Positions 1 through 7,684 are shown, numbered from the stretch's first letter. The stretch is DNA of 14,849 nt from Campylobacterales bacterium (GCA_015663225.1 DQSO01000023.1:1-14849), one strand, 5' to 3'. Notes: generated from the letters alone by a model not told the origin. Numbers and translations: made by a program.

Positions 1-461
1 CAAATTGCAAGTATTCCACTACCACAACCTACATCTAAAACCTCATCATCTTCTTTTACATATCTATCAATAACATCAATACATGAGCTTGTACTCTCAT
101 GATGCCCTGATCCAAATGCAAGTGCTGGATTTATAATAATATCTATTAGATTTTCATGGCTTTTTTCCCACTCGGGACGAATATAAAAAGAGGATATTTT
201 AAGAGGTTTGATTGAAGATTTGTACTTGTTAATCCAATCTTCATTCTCTTTTTTAGTTAAAGTTTGATCTATTCTAAATCCTAACTTACTAGCAAACTCA
301 TCAACTGCCCAAGAAATATCATATAACTCATCTTCACTACGAATAATAATTAGACCATCTTTTTCTTCTATAGCATTGCTAGTTAACTCTAGTAAAATAG
401 AACTAAATAGTTCAACTTCACCCTTTGGATCAACAACTAACTCAAAATAATGTTCATTCAT
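1..461 (-). CDS. prmA: Ribosomal protein L11 methyltransferase PrmA (N-terminal 153 codons, cut by window edge)
   Basis: This cytoplasmic SAM-dependent enzyme methylates ribosomal protein L11. Reading leftwards from the ATG at 461-459, the frame is open to the window edge. Around residues 111-128 it shows NPALAFGSGHHESTSSCI, the family's segment before the SAM site (E. coli PrmA has a DPGLAFGTG-type version). It ends with SAM-binding motif I, VLDVGCGSGILAI (residues 141-153). The family is usually about 280-300 residues, so roughly half is missing beyond position 1. The start lies 3 nt after the cheY stop, with only a weak AGAGG-like site inside the end of cheY, so translation is probably coupled. 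In H. pylori the order is cheY-prmA-ftsH; by analogy ftsH may follow outside the window. The identification is firm; the ftsH prediction is inference. Confidence 0.93.
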   Translation of the reverse strand, partial: MNEHYFELVVDPKGEVELFSSILLELTSNAIEEKDGLIIIRSEDELYDISWAVDEFASKLGFRIDQTLTKKENEDWINKYKSSIKPLKISSFYIRPEWEKSHENLIDIIINPALAFGSGHHESTSSCIDVIDRYVKEDDEVLDVGCGSGILAI

Positions 462-464
462 ATA

Positions 465-827
465 CTATAAAACAGCCTCTAGCTTCTCTTTTAGTACAGG
501 GGGAGTAAATGGTTTTACTATATAGTTGTTAACACCTGCTTTAAGAGCAGTAATAACCTCTGTTTTACCACCTTCAGTTGTTACCATAATGATTGGTAAA
601 TCAGCATATTTTGATTCTGCTCTTACTTTTTGAACAAGTTCAAGCCCATTCATATTAGGCATATTCCAATCAGTTATCAAAACTTCAACATCTGAGTTAG
701 TTTCTAACATCTTCCAACCCTCTACACCATCTTCTGCTTCTATAACATCACTATGTCCTATTCGAACTAGTGTATTTTTTATGATTCTTCTCATTGTAGA
801 ACTATCATCAACAACTAAAAATTTCAT
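465..827 (-). CDS. cheY: Chemotaxis response regulator CheY
   Basis: CheY is a single-domain cytoplasmic receiver of 120 residues. CheA phosphorylates it, and it then binds the flagellar switch to control rotation. All receiver residues are present: the acidic pair D7/D8, phospho-acceptor D53 in ITDWNMPNMNG, T83 in MVTTE, and K105 in NYIVKPFT. Y102 sits at the place of E. coli CheY Y106. There is no output domain, and the DWNMPNMNG stretch is typical of true CheY rather than of a generic receiver. The SD site AAGGAA lies a few bases before the ATG. The gene follows hisA by 18 nt and precedes prmA by 3 nt. The cheY-prmA pairing is also known in H. pylori. Cotranscription with histidine biosynthesis genes is inferred from spacing. 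Confidence 0.96.
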   Translation of the reverse strand: MKFLVVDDSSTMRRIIKNTLVRIGHSDVIEAEDGVEGWKMLETNSDVEVLITDWNMPNMNGLELVQKVRAESKYADLPIIMVTTEGGKTEVITALKAGVNNYIVKPFTPPVLKEKLEAVL

Positions 828-845
828 TCTTTTCCTTCTTTTATT

Positions 846-1559
846 CTAAATTTTTACTAACTTAAAAGCCTCTTCTAAATCAAGAGTACCTTCATAAAAA
901 GCTTTACCTACTATAGCACCAGCTACTAAGCCTGTCTCTTTTAAAAGACGAATATCTTCAATATCTTTGACACCACCACTTGCAATAGTATCAAGACCAG
1001 ATGCTTGTGCAACCTTGAGTGTAAAATCAATATTTACACCACTAAGAGTTCCATCTTGTCCAACATCAGTACAAATAATAGCTTCAACTCCCGCATCAGC
1101 AAATTCTTTTGCTAAATCAGTTGCTTTTATAGTTGACTTATCTGCCCAACCTTCAACTGCTACATAACCATCAATCGCATCTATTCCTACTGCAATAGGA
1201 TATTTCTTTGCAACCGCTTTAACAAAATCGGCATTTTTTACAGCTACTGAACCTAAAATTATTCGATCTATTCCTAAATCAATATATTTCTTGATAGTTT
1301 CTTCATCTCTGATTCCACCACCTAGCTCAATATGTACATCGGTCATTTCTCGAATTTTTTTAATTTCTTTTAAATTTTTTGGTTCTCCTGCAAATGCACC
1401 GTCTAAATCAACCAAATGAAGCCATTTAGCTCCCATCTCTTGGAATCTTTTTGCAACTCTCCAAGGCTCATCACTATAAATCTTTGCACTATCCATTAAC
1501 CCTTTAGTCAACCTAACTGCTTTTGCATCTTTTAAATCTATTGCTGGTAAAATATCCAT
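846..1559 (-). CDS. hisA: HisA, phosphoribosylformimino-AICAR-phosphate isomerase
   Basis: HisA catalyses the Amadori isomerisation of ProFAR to PRFAR, the fourth step of histidine biosynthesis, in the cytoplasm. The protein is 237 residues, normal for this (βα)8-barrel enzyme. The two catalytic aspartates are visible: D8 in MDILPAIDL and D127 in AVGIDAID. So are the two phosphate-binding loops, GGGIR (80-84) and SGGV (194-197), and [11 protein letters not shown] (164-174) at the heart of the half-barrel. D8/D127 with the VEGW motif favour HisA over its homologue HisF. It starts 2 nt after the hisH stop, so the two are surely cotranscribed. hisF, the partner of HisH, is not in this window, so the his genes are at least partly scattered. 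Confidence 0.96.
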   Translation of the reverse strand: MDILPAIDLKDAKAVRLTKGLMDSAKIYSDEPWRVAKRFQEMGAKWLHLVDLDGAFAGEPKNLKEIKKIREMTDVHIELGGGIRDEETIKKYIDLGIDRIILGSVAVKNADFVKAVAKKYPIAVGIDAIDGYVAVEGWADKSTIKATDLAKEFADAGVEAIICTDVGQDGTLSGVNIDFTLKVAQASGLDTIASGGVKDIEDIRLLKETGLVAGAIVGKAFYEGTLDLEEAFKLVKI

Positions 1560-1561
1560 TT

Positions 1562-2173
1562 TTAACTCTTCGTAAAATTTTTTATTATTTTAAGTCCATT
1601 ATCATGTGACTTTTCTGGGTGAGGTTGAAAACCAACTATATTATCTCTTACTATCGCACTAGGAAACTCATATCCATAACTTGTCTTTGCTAATACATAT
1701 CTATCATCACACTCTACATGATAACTATGAACAAAGTATAAATAGGATTCACTGCTTAAATCTTTAACTATTTGGTTTTCTTGTTGTAAAAAGAGTTTAT
1801 TCCAACCCATATGTGGTACTTTATGAGGTGTAGAGAATTTTGTTTTATCAAACTTTACAACGGTTCCTGGAATAAGTGACAACCCATCGCAAGTTCCAAA
1901 TTCTGTTCCATTTTCAAGCAGTAGCTGCATACCTAAACAAACACCTAAAAGAGGTTTTCCACTATTTGCAAACTCTTTAATAGCTTCATCTAAAGAGTTC
2001 TCTTTCAAATGCTTCATCGCATCACCATATGCACCAACACCAGGTAATACCAGCTTATCATAATCTTTTAACTTATCAGGATCACTAACTATATCAACAT
2101 TTTTAGAATAAAGATTAAAAGCATTTTTCACACTTTGTAAATTTCCCATATTATAATCAACTATCGCTATCAT
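1562..2173 (-). CDS. hisH: HisH, glutaminase subunit of imidazole glycerol phosphate synthase
   Basis: HisH is a class I glutamine amidotransferase. It releases ammonia from glutamine and channels it to HisF, which makes imidazole glycerol phosphate and AICAR. With the ATG at 2173 the protein has 203 residues. It begins [15 protein letters not shown], the expected HisH N-terminus. The catalytic triad is visible: C79 in GVCLGMQLL, then H185 and E187 in FQPHPEKS. An in-frame TTG at 2194 would add seven residues, but it lies upstream of the SD site AAGGAG that serves the ATG and has no family support, so it was rejected. The start overlaps the 3' end of the exonuclease gene by 17 nt, and hisA follows after 2 nt. 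Confidence 0.95.
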   Translation of the reverse strand: MIAIVDYNMGNLQSVKNAFNLYSKNVDIVSDPDKLKDYDKLVLPGVGAYGDAMKHLKENSLDEAIKEFANSGKPLLGVCLGMQLLLENGTEFGTCDGLSLIPGTVVKFDKTKFSTPHKVPHMGWNKLFLQQENQIVKDLSSESYLYFVHSYHVECDDRYVLAKTSYGYEFPSAIVRDNIVGFQPHPEKSHDNGLKIIKNFTKS

Positions 2174-2951
2174 TAATTTCAAGCTCCTTTTCAATTGCAG
2201 TTATAAAAATATCTGAATATGACTTATCATGTGAGATTTTTTCTTTAAACTTTAAAAGTATATTTAGATAATCACTCTTTAGTAGATTTCCTTTTAATAA
2301 TTCATATTTTAAATATAACCAATATGTATTTAAAACATCACTTTGACAATACTCTCTTATTTTATCAATCTCATCTTTATAATAAATATCAAAAACTTTA
2401 TTACCACTAATATCAAACTTTCCAGGTATTCCAACAACAGAAGATAATAAACCGAGACTTAATCCTCGAACTGCTCCAAACTCTGATATATGATCCATCA
2501 AATCAACATGAAATCTATCACTAAATCTATATCGGTAGTTATCCCATTTTGTTTTATTTAAAGTTTGATTATCTGTTTCAAAATATGCAGGTACAGATAA
2601 CGAGTATTTCATAGCTCTTATCAAGAGCAGTGGCATATCAAAACTTCTACCATTAAAACTTACTAATTTTGGATTTTTTTTATTTATAAAATTTAAAAAG
2701 TTTTCAATAAGATCTTTTTCATTTTTACCATCAATACAACTAACCTTTTCATATACACCATAATCATCAGCAATAACTGCACATATTGATATTATCTTGT
2801 GAAAAGGTATCGGTAAAAAAGTAGTCTCTGTTTTTAATTTTTGTAGCTCGAAAGCTTTTAGGCTTACATCTTTATCACTACCTTCGATCTTAAAATGAGA
2901 CCGTACTAAATCAACATCTGGTACAGTCTCACAATCAAATATGCATATCAT
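2157..2951 (-). CDS. Predicted PolB-like 3'-5' exonuclease (DEDDy type)
   Basis: This 264-residue cytoplasmic protein resembles the stand-alone exonucleases related to the proofreading domain of B-family DNA polymerases (PF10108-type). ExoI is FDCETVP with D6 and E8; ExoII is SFNGRSFDMPLL with D105; ExoIII is YCQSDVLNTY with Y201 and D205. The YxxxD spacing puts it in the DEDDy class, and all four metal-binding acids are present. No polymerase domain or other fusion is seen. Physiological substrate and role are unknown; DNA repair or nucleic-acid turnover is a guess from the fold. It lies 45 nt after the helix-hairpin-helix gene, with an extended -10 box in that gap, has an AAGAAG ribosome site, and overlaps hisH. 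Sharing mRNA with hisH/hisA implies no functional link. Confidence 0.85.
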   Translation of the reverse strand: MICIFDCETVPDVDLVRSHFKIEGSDKDVSLKAFELQKLKTETTFLPIPFHKIISICAVIADDYGVYEKVSCIDGKNEKDLIENFLNFINKKNPKLVSFNGRSFDMPLLLIRAMKYSLSVPAYFETDNQTLNKTKWDNYRYRFSDRFHVDLMDHISEFGAVRGLSLGLLSSVVGIPGKFDISGNKVFDIYYKDEIDKIREYCQSDVLNTYWLYLKYELLKGNLLKSDYLNILLKFKEKISHDKSYSDIFITAIEKELEINDSDS

Positions 2952-2980
2952 ATAATCTTCTTTTGTCTGAAACTAAAAGA

Positions 2981-2989
2981 ATTATATCA
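2981..2989 (-). promoter_or_regulatory. Extended -10 promoter for exonuclease-hisH-hisA-cheY-prmA
   Basis: On the minus strand the 45-nt gap before the exonuclease gene holds TGATATAAT, a perfect -10 hexamer with the TGn extension. No clear -35 is seen, as is common in this phylum. Transcription would start near 2974, about 23 nt before the start codon. It would let the his/cheY/prmA genes be expressed apart from the envelope genes upstream. Motif seen; activity inferred. Confidence 0.55.
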
Positions 2990-2996
2990 AAGAATA

Positions 2997-3569
2997 TTAA
3001 TATCTTTTTATATCTCCATTTTTAACTCTTTTACTAAAATCTGTTTGTCCACCAGCAACCAAAACTTTAGCCTGTTCAACCCAGTTTTCTCTTTTTGCTC
3101 TTCCTTTGAAAACTAAAAGATGCTCATCTATCCACTTAAGGTTTTCCTCATTCCAGTTTGATATTTGATCAAAATGATAAATACCAAGACCATTAAGAAC
3201 CTCTTCAATTTTTAACCCAATACCACTAATCTCTTTTAAATCATCAGCTTTCCCATCTCTTGGTGCATCTAAGAATAGAGGCTTATCTTCATCAATACCT
3301 AAATCTAAATTAGTTTCATTTGAAGTAATACCATTTTCATCATCAATAATTTTATGCATAGTCTCTTGCTCATCATCAATTTTCTCAACTTCCATATCTT
3401 GACTAGCTAAACTTAACATATGTACAGCATGTGCATCTATTTCAACTTCTTCCTCTTTGTCTTCATTGCCATCACATTTTGATAATCGTCCCAATATATA
3501 ACCTATTATTGCACCTATTAAAGCTGCTATTAAAAGGCACAAAATCATTTTTAAAGCTATCTCTATCAT
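2997..3569 (-). CDS. Membrane-anchored helix-hairpin-helix protein (COG3743-like)
   Basis: The protein has 190 residues in three parts. An N-terminal membrane helix (about residues 7-27, with a GxxxG-like small-residue face) is followed by a very acidic linker (about 35-100). The C-terminal domain (about 105-190) begins DDLKEISGIGLKIEEVLNGLGI, a helix-hairpin-helix core, and runs through YHFDQISNW and FKGRAKRENWVEQA. This domain matches the 'predicted 5' DNA nuclease, flap endonuclease-1-like' family (COG3743), found fused to varied partners in bacteria. No nuclease active site is evident, and a role in binding DNA or protein is inference only. The gene follows the OmpA-family gene by 1 nt, so both membrane-anchored proteins are made together. 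Its SD AAGGAA lies within the end of that gene. Confidence 0.72.
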   Translation of the reverse strand: MIEIALKMILCLLIAALIGAIIGYILGRLSKCDGNEDKEEEVEIDAHAVHMLSLASQDMEVEKIDDEQETMHKIIDDENGITSNETNLDLGIDEDKPLFLDAPRDGKADDLKEISGIGLKIEEVLNGLGIYHFDQISNWNEENLKWIDEHLLVFKGRAKRENWVEQAKVLVAGGQTDFSKRVKNGDIKRY

Positions 3570-3570
3570 T

Positions 3571-4854
3571 TTATTTTCCTTGTATTGTAAATTCTACTCT
3601 TCTATTTATCTGTTTATTTGCAACAGAACTATTTTTAACCAATGGACTACCTTCTCCAAAACCTCTAGGTGTAAGATTCTCTTCATGTAAACCATTTTCT
3701 ACTAAGTAGTTTTTAACAGCATCTGCTCTATCTTGACTTAAAGTTAAGTTAAACATTTTACTACCATCTGAATCTGTATGCCCAGAAATCAATATTTTTA
3801 GATTTGGAAACTTTTTAAATATTTTTAAAACTTCATTTAAAGTATCTTTACCTTTGCTTGTTAACTGAGCCGTTGCTCTAACAAACTGAATATTTTTAAG
3901 TTTTAAAATAGAATTTATCTCAGATTGAATTTGCTCTTTAGTAGGTTTAGGCTTTACATAAGTAATATCTTGCTCCAATTTAATATCTGCAATATTTTCA
4001 CTTATAGCTTGCTCTACTTTTTCTTTTACACCCTCAACTATTGTTTCTCCTGAGATATCAAATCTATCTTTATCAAACTGAATAGTACCTTTTGAGAAGT
4101 TATTTACAAAATCATCTACTACTGCACTTACCAATATTTTCCATCTATTTTCTTGAAGATCACTGTCTACAACACAGAGTCGTTTTGATACACTCACTCC
4201 ATCTCTTTGTAGTGTTGCAACAAGAGAGTCTATTTCAGCTTCACTTGAAAAAATACCTGAAACTATAATTGAATCATCACTTTTAACAATCGAAAGTTTA
4301 CTTATATGTTCAACTTTTGGTTTAGGTAACTCTACTACAATATTAGACTCAATATTCAGATCTGTTACACTATCTAATGCTAAATCAGCTAACTCTTTAT
4401 CATTGACACTACTTACAATACCATTAACAATAAGACCTTTATCACTATACTCTATAAATCCACTTTTAAATTTAGAAAAAATATCTTTTAATCCAACAAC
4501 AAGTTTCATAATAGAGCTATTTTCATATCCATCATCAAAACTTAGTCCATCATTAGTCAATCCAGCATAGCTACCACTAAGTGCATCAAAATCACTTTTT
4601 TGATTTAATATACCACTCATAGTTACACTATTTTCACTCTTTACTATTTTAAATTGAAGATCTTTTTTTGCTACCTCTACTACTGGTGCAGGCTCAATGA
4701 GTTCATTAACTTTAACTGCCTTAACTACTGGTGCAGGTTCGATAACCTGTGAACCAGAATTCAACTTCATATTATCTATCTTTCCAAATATACAAACTAA
4801 TATCAGAAATAATAATGCTAATAACCAAAACCATAGCCACTGTTTTTTTGTCAT
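3571..4854 (-). CDS. OmpA-family peptidoglycan-binding protein with two BON-like repeats
   Basis: This 427-residue envelope protein has a hydrophobic N-terminal helix (about residues 6-24) after MTKKQ, most likely an uncleaved inner-membrane anchor. A Pro/Val-rich stretch follows, with EPAPVV twice (39-59). Two tandem repeats come next (about 65-176 and 185-300); their openings IVKSENSVTMSGIL and IVKSDDSIIVSGIF align directly. The C-terminal OmpA domain (about 315-425) carries SGHTDSDG and LSQDRADAV; D361 and R376 have the spacing of the Asp/Arg pair that binds diaminopimelate in peptidoglycan. The layout recalls mycobacterial ArfA (membrane anchor, BON repeats, OmpA domain), but no orthology is claimed. 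A strong SD (AGGGAG) and a TATAAT box precede it. It heads the minus-strand operon. Its exact role is unknown; tethering membrane to cell wall is the likely core function. Confidence 0.85.
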   Translation of the reverse strand: MTKKQWLWFWLLALLFLILVCIFGKIDNMKLNSGSQVIEPAPVVKAVKVNELIEPAPVVEVAKKDLQFKIVKSENSVTMSGILNQKSDFDALSGSYAGLTNDGLSFDDGYENSSIMKLVVGLKDIFSKFKSGFIEYSDKGLIVNGIVSSVNDKELADLALDSVTDLNIESNIVVELPKPKVEHISKLSIVKSDDSIIVSGIFSSEAEIDSLVATLQRDGVSVSKRLCVVDSDLQENRWKILVSAVVDDFVNNFSKGTIQFDKDRFDISGETIVEGVKEKVEQAISENIADIKLEQDITYVKPKPTKEQIQSEINSILKLKNIQFVRATAQLTSKGKDTLNEVLKIFKKFPNLKILISGHTDSDGSKMFNLTLSQDRADAVKNYLVENGLHEENLTPRGFGEGSPLVKNSSVANKQINRRVEFTIQGK

Positions 4855-4892
4855 ATAAACTCCCTAAACATTTTTTGAAATTTTATCATCTG

Positions 4893-4898
4893 ATTATA
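4893..4898 (-). promoter_or_regulatory. -10 box for the OmpA-family gene and its operon
   Basis: Minus-strand TATAAT lies about 39 nt before the ATG at 4854, giving a predicted start near 4886 and a leader of about 32 nt. No convincing -35 is seen. It is divergent from the mqnD promoter in the same 160-nt intergenic region (4855-5014), which holds nothing else recognisable. Confidence 0.55.
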
Positions 4899-4985
4899 GT
4901 AATTATTGTTAAAATATTTTTTACTATTTTTACTTTAGCTCAAATTAAGAAAAAGTAATTTCAATAGAGTTTTATAAGATAAGTA

Positions 4986-4991
4986 TATAAT
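4986..4991 (+). promoter_or_regulatory. -10 box for mqnD-fliQ-murB
   Basis: Plus-strand TATAAT, followed by GGG, lies 24 nt before the GTG start of mqnD. The transcript would begin near 4998, leaving a leader of about 17 nt that just holds the SD (AGGA). No good -35 is seen. Confidence 0.5.
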
Positions 4992-5014
4992 GGGTATAAA
5001 AAATAGGATTCTTA

Positions 5015-5881
5015 GTGAAAAAAACCATTACCGTAGCACATTCACCTGATGCTGATGATATTTTTATGTACTTTGCTATCAAATTTGGCTGGGTTAGCAC
5101 AGGTAGTTTGAAGTTTGAAAACCTTGCACTTGATATTGAGACTTTAAATAAAAAAGCACTAGAAAGTATTTATGATGTCAGTGCTATTAGTTTTGCACTA
5201 TACCCACATATAAAAGATGAGTATGCTCTATTAAGAACTGCTATAAGTTTTGGTGAGGGATATGGTCCTAAACTTATAAAACAAAAGGGGAAAAAGTTAA
5301 AACGAAACTTTAAAGTAGCTCTTAGTGGAGAGTATACTACCAATGCGATGATTTTTCGTATAGCATATCCAGAAGCTAGAATAACTTATAAAAACTTTTT
5401 AGAAATCGAAGATGCTATTAAAAGTGGAGAGGTTGATGCGGGAGTATTGATACACGAGAGTATTTTAACTTATGGTGACTCACTAGAAGTTGAGCGAGAG
5501 ATTTGGGATATATGGTGTGAACTTAGTGGTGGCGACTTACCACTTCCTCTTGGTGGTATGGCTATTAGACGAAGTCTTCCTATTACAAGGGCGATAGAGT
5601 GCGAAGAGATACTAACAAATGCTGTTAATGTAGCATATAAGAATAAACAAATGCTCTCTAAAATGCTACTTGAAAGAGATTTAATACGAGTAGATAAAGA
5701 AAAACTGGAACAATACTTAAATCTATATGCAAATGAAAATTCAATAACACTAAGTAATAAACAGATAAAAGCAGTTGATAAACTATATGAACTAGGCTTT
5801 AAACATAATTTTTATCCTAGTGCTTTAAAATGTGAAGAGTTTTTAGTACCAACAGAATATAACGACTTTAGGTTTGCATAA
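5015..5881 (+). CDS. mqnD: MqnD, 1,4-dihydroxy-6-naphthoate synthase (futalosine menaquinone pathway)
   Basis: MqnD converts cyclic dehypoxanthinyl futalosine to 1,4-dihydroxy-6-naphthoate in the futalosine route to menaquinone, the usual route in Campylobacterota. The protein has 288 residues. Its N-terminus, ITVAHSPDADDIFMYFA, corresponds to the MqnD signature (SPCPNDTFIF in Thermus-type enzymes); its relative MqnA starts differently. H147 in VDAGVLIHES fits the histidine proposed as catalytic base. The start is GTG at 5015 with AGGA about 8 nt before it; no better start is seen. Its TAA overlaps the fliQ ATG by one base (TAATG), so fliQ is translationally coupled. It is first in a three-gene operon. 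Confusion with MqnA is the main alternative, and it is unlikely. Confidence 0.88.
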   Translation: MKKTITVAHSPDADDIFMYFAIKFGWVSTGSLKFENLALDIETLNKKALESIYDVSAISFALYPHIKDEYALLRTAISFGEGYGPKLIKQKGKKLKRNFKVALSGEYTTNAMIFRIAYPEARITYKNFLEIEDAIKSGEVDAGVLIHESILTYGDSLEVEREIWDIWCELSGGDLPLPLGGMAIRRSLPITRAIECEEILTNAVNVAYKNKQMLSKMLLERDLIRVDKEKLEQYLNLYANENSITLSNKQIKAVDKLYELGFKHNFYPSALKCEEFLVPTEYNDFRFA

Positions 5882-6147
5882 TGGAAGCAAAACTTATAGG
5901 TTTAGGGGTTGAGACTTTTCAATTAGCTCTATATCTCTCTTTGCCTATGCTATTAGCAGGACTTGTTATGGGTCTTGCAATCTCGATTTTTCAAGCAACT
6001 ACTCAGATAAACGAGATGACTCTCTCTTTTGTTCCAAAAATTCTTCTAGTTGTTATAGTTATTATCTTTACGATGCCTTGGATGATGAATATGATGATAG
6101 ATTTTACAACAAAAGTTATTAGCATGATACCTGAGTTTTTATTTTGA
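5881..6147 (+). CDS. fliQ: FliQ, flagellar type III export gate subunit
   Basis: FliQ is a small inner-membrane protein of the flagellar export gate (FliPQR complex). The 88 residues hold two hydrophobic helices (about 15-38 and 52-76) around the signature QATTQINEMTLSFVPK (38-53), typical of FliQ/SctS. Length is standard. The ATG shares a base with the mqnD stop, and no strong SD is present, so it depends on ribosomes finishing mqnD. Its TGA overlaps the TTG start of murB. Other flagellar export genes are absent from the window; scattered flagellar genes are normal in this phylum. A type III secretion SctS is the only alternative, unlikely given cheY nearby and no other secretion genes. Confidence 0.95.
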   Translation: MEAKLIGLGVETFQLALYLSLPMLLAGLVMGLAISIFQATTQINEMTLSFVPKILLVVIVIIFTMPWMMNMMIDFTTKVISMIPEFLF

Positions 6148-6914
6148 ATAAAATTGTAGACTTTAGTAAATTTAGCTCTATTAAAATAGGTCCTATAGCA
6201 GAAGTGGAAGTTATAAATGAAAAACAACCACTTAATAACCACTTTTTAATAGGTGGGGCAAACAATCTTCTTATATCAAACAATCCACCTCCACTAGCAA
6301 TACTTGGAAAAGAGTTTAACTATATAAAAATAGAAGACAATCAACTAAAAGTTGGAGCAGCTACAAAAAGTGGTAGGGTATTTTCATTTTGTAAAAAACA
6401 TAATATTGGCGGATTAGAGTATCTTGGGAAACTTCCAGGAACCATGGGTGGTCTTTTAAAGATGAATGCTGGTATGAAAAGTTATGAAATATTTAATAAT
6501 TTAATTAGTATTGATTTAGAAAATATTACTAAAGAAAAAAAAGATATAGATTTTGGATATAGATATACAGATATACATGAAACTATTTATGCAGGAACAT
6601 TTGATATAAAACAACCATTTAACTACTCTTTAGTAGAAGAGTTTTCTATCATGAGAGCAAATCAACCTTCAAATCCTAGTGCAGGTAGTGCTTTTAAAAA
6701 TCCACAAGGAGATTCGGCAGGAAGACTAATAGATGCTGTGGGTCTCAAGGGATTTAAAAAAGGTGGAGCATCTTGGAGTAAGATTCATGCTAATTTTTTA
6801 GTAAATTTAGACAATGCAACTTTTGAAGATGCCATATTTTTGATAAAAGAGGCAAAAAATCGTGTTTTTGAAGAGTTTAAAATAGAGTTAGAGGAGGAGA
6901 TTATAATCCTCTAA
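6144..6914 (+). CDS. murB: MurB, UDP-N-acetylenolpyruvoylglucosamine reductase
   Basis: MurB reduces UDP-GlcNAc-enolpyruvate to UDP-MurNAc with NADPH and FAD, the second committed step of peptidoglycan precursor synthesis. The 256-residue protein shows the FAD-binding segments FLIGGANNLLIS (34-45) and GLEYLGKLPGTMGGLLKMNAG (90-110). Catalytic and binding residues are visible: R140 in GYRYTD, S182 in AGSAFKNP (the proton donor position), and a C-terminal Glu in LEEEIIIL (E252 by alignment). It is shorter than E. coli MurB, as is usual in Campylobacterota. The best start is TTG at 6144, overlapping the fliQ TGA by 4 nt; the next residues, NKIVDFSKFSSIKIG, match the expected N-terminus. Its stop overlaps the stop of the convergent bactofilin gene. 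Confidence 0.94.
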   Translation: MNKIVDFSKFSSIKIGPIAEVEVINEKQPLNNHFLIGGANNLLISNNPPPLAILGKEFNYIKIEDNQLKVGAATKSGRVFSFCKKHNIGGLEYLGKLPGTMGGLLKMNAGMKSYEIFNNLISIDLENITKEKKDIDFGYRYTDIHETIYAGTFDIKQPFNYSLVEEFSIMRANQPSNPSAGSAFKNPQGDSAGRLIDAVGLKGFKKGGASWSKIHANFLVNLDNATFEDAIFLIKEAKNRVFEEFKIELEEEIIIL

Positions 6915-7684
6915 TCACTATAATTTATCAACCTTGTAACTTTTAAAATCTCTTCATCACTTGAAATATGTTCTTTTATAAACTCAACAAGTTTTGTTAC
7001 CCTATCTGCACTATCACACTTTTGTTTTAATATATCATTTATATATTCAGAGTTATTTATATATTTATTTATTGCATCTTTCAAGTTATTTAGATTTTGT
7101 GCTTGGTTTGAACATAGATTTGTTTTTTGGTGAAGAAGTCTTTTATACTCTTTCACCTCTCCTTTTATTGAAGCACCTTCATTCATAAAACCATTTACGT
7201 ATAAATCACCTTTTACATAAGCATTTTCATACAGATGCAGTGCATCACTTGATATATCACCTATAACACTGCCTTTTACTTCAAGTCTATTTACTTGAAT
7301 AACTGTCCCAATAAATGAACCCTCTTCTGCTGTTAAATCATAAGCTATAACTTCACCTTGAAGTTTTCCAAGAACTCTTATCTCTCTTGCTTCTATATTG
7401 GCAACAACAAGTGCATCTTTTTTAATCTCAAGATAATCACACTCAATACGACCTTTAACTTCACCATATACGATGACATGTTGAGCTTGGATTTTTCCTT
7501 TTACTTTTGCCTCTTCACCAACAACAACTATGTTATCAACAATAACACATCCATCTACTTCACCATTTATATATACACTATCATGTCCAACTAAATCTCC
7601 TATAACTTTTGCATCATAAGTTTGCATAGTTGATGTAGAGTTTGGATCTATTGTAATCTCTTTTTCACTATTAAATAACATCAT
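6911..7684 (-). CDS. Bactofilin (second copy, with helical C-terminal tail)
   Basis: Bactofilins polymerise without nucleotide into membrane-associated filaments that scaffold cell-wall enzymes. Residues about 25-180 are a β-helix of short repeats with alternating V/I/G, for example VIGDLVGHDSVYINGEVDG and AQHVIVYGEVKGRIECDYLE. A polar, probably helical tail follows (about 185-257), longer than in small bactofilins such as H. pylori CcmA. Its middle aligns with the other bactofilin encoded at 8041-8850 (IQAxxVIVYGxxKGxI in both), so they are paralogues. Starts at ATG 7684 or the next ATG at 7681 are both possible: 7684 forms TAATG with the preceding gene, while 7681 has better spacing from AGAGGA. 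A TTG at 7702 was rejected. Unlike its paralogue it lacks an N-terminal hydrophobic-basic patch. Confidence 0.85.
   Translation of the reverse strand: MMLFNSEKEITIDPNSTSTMQTYDAKVIGDLVGHDSVYINGEVDGCVIVDNIVVVGEEAKVKGKIQAQHVIVYGEVKGRIECDYLEIKKDALVVANIEAREIRVLGKLQGEVIAYDLTAEEGSFIGTVIQVNRLEVKGSVIGDISSDALHLYENAYVKGDLYVNGFMNEGASIKGEVKEYKRLLHQKTNLCSNQAQNLNNLKDAINKYINNSEYINDILKQKCDSADRVTKLVEFIKEHISSDEEILKVTRLINYSD

Noticed and set aside
967..1167. Plus-strand open frame antisense to hisA
   Set aside because: It lies wholly within the well-supported hisA gene, has no ribosome site of note and a composition typical of a shadow frame. The same applies to plus-strand frames inside the HhH, OmpA-family, bactofilin and aspC genes, and to minus-strand frames inside fliQ and the kinase gene.
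2171..2194. Longer HisH starting at TTG 2194
   Set aside because: The extra residues (KRSLKL) are encoded by the SD region of the ATG at 2173, and known HisH proteins start at [12 protein letters not shown] sequence.
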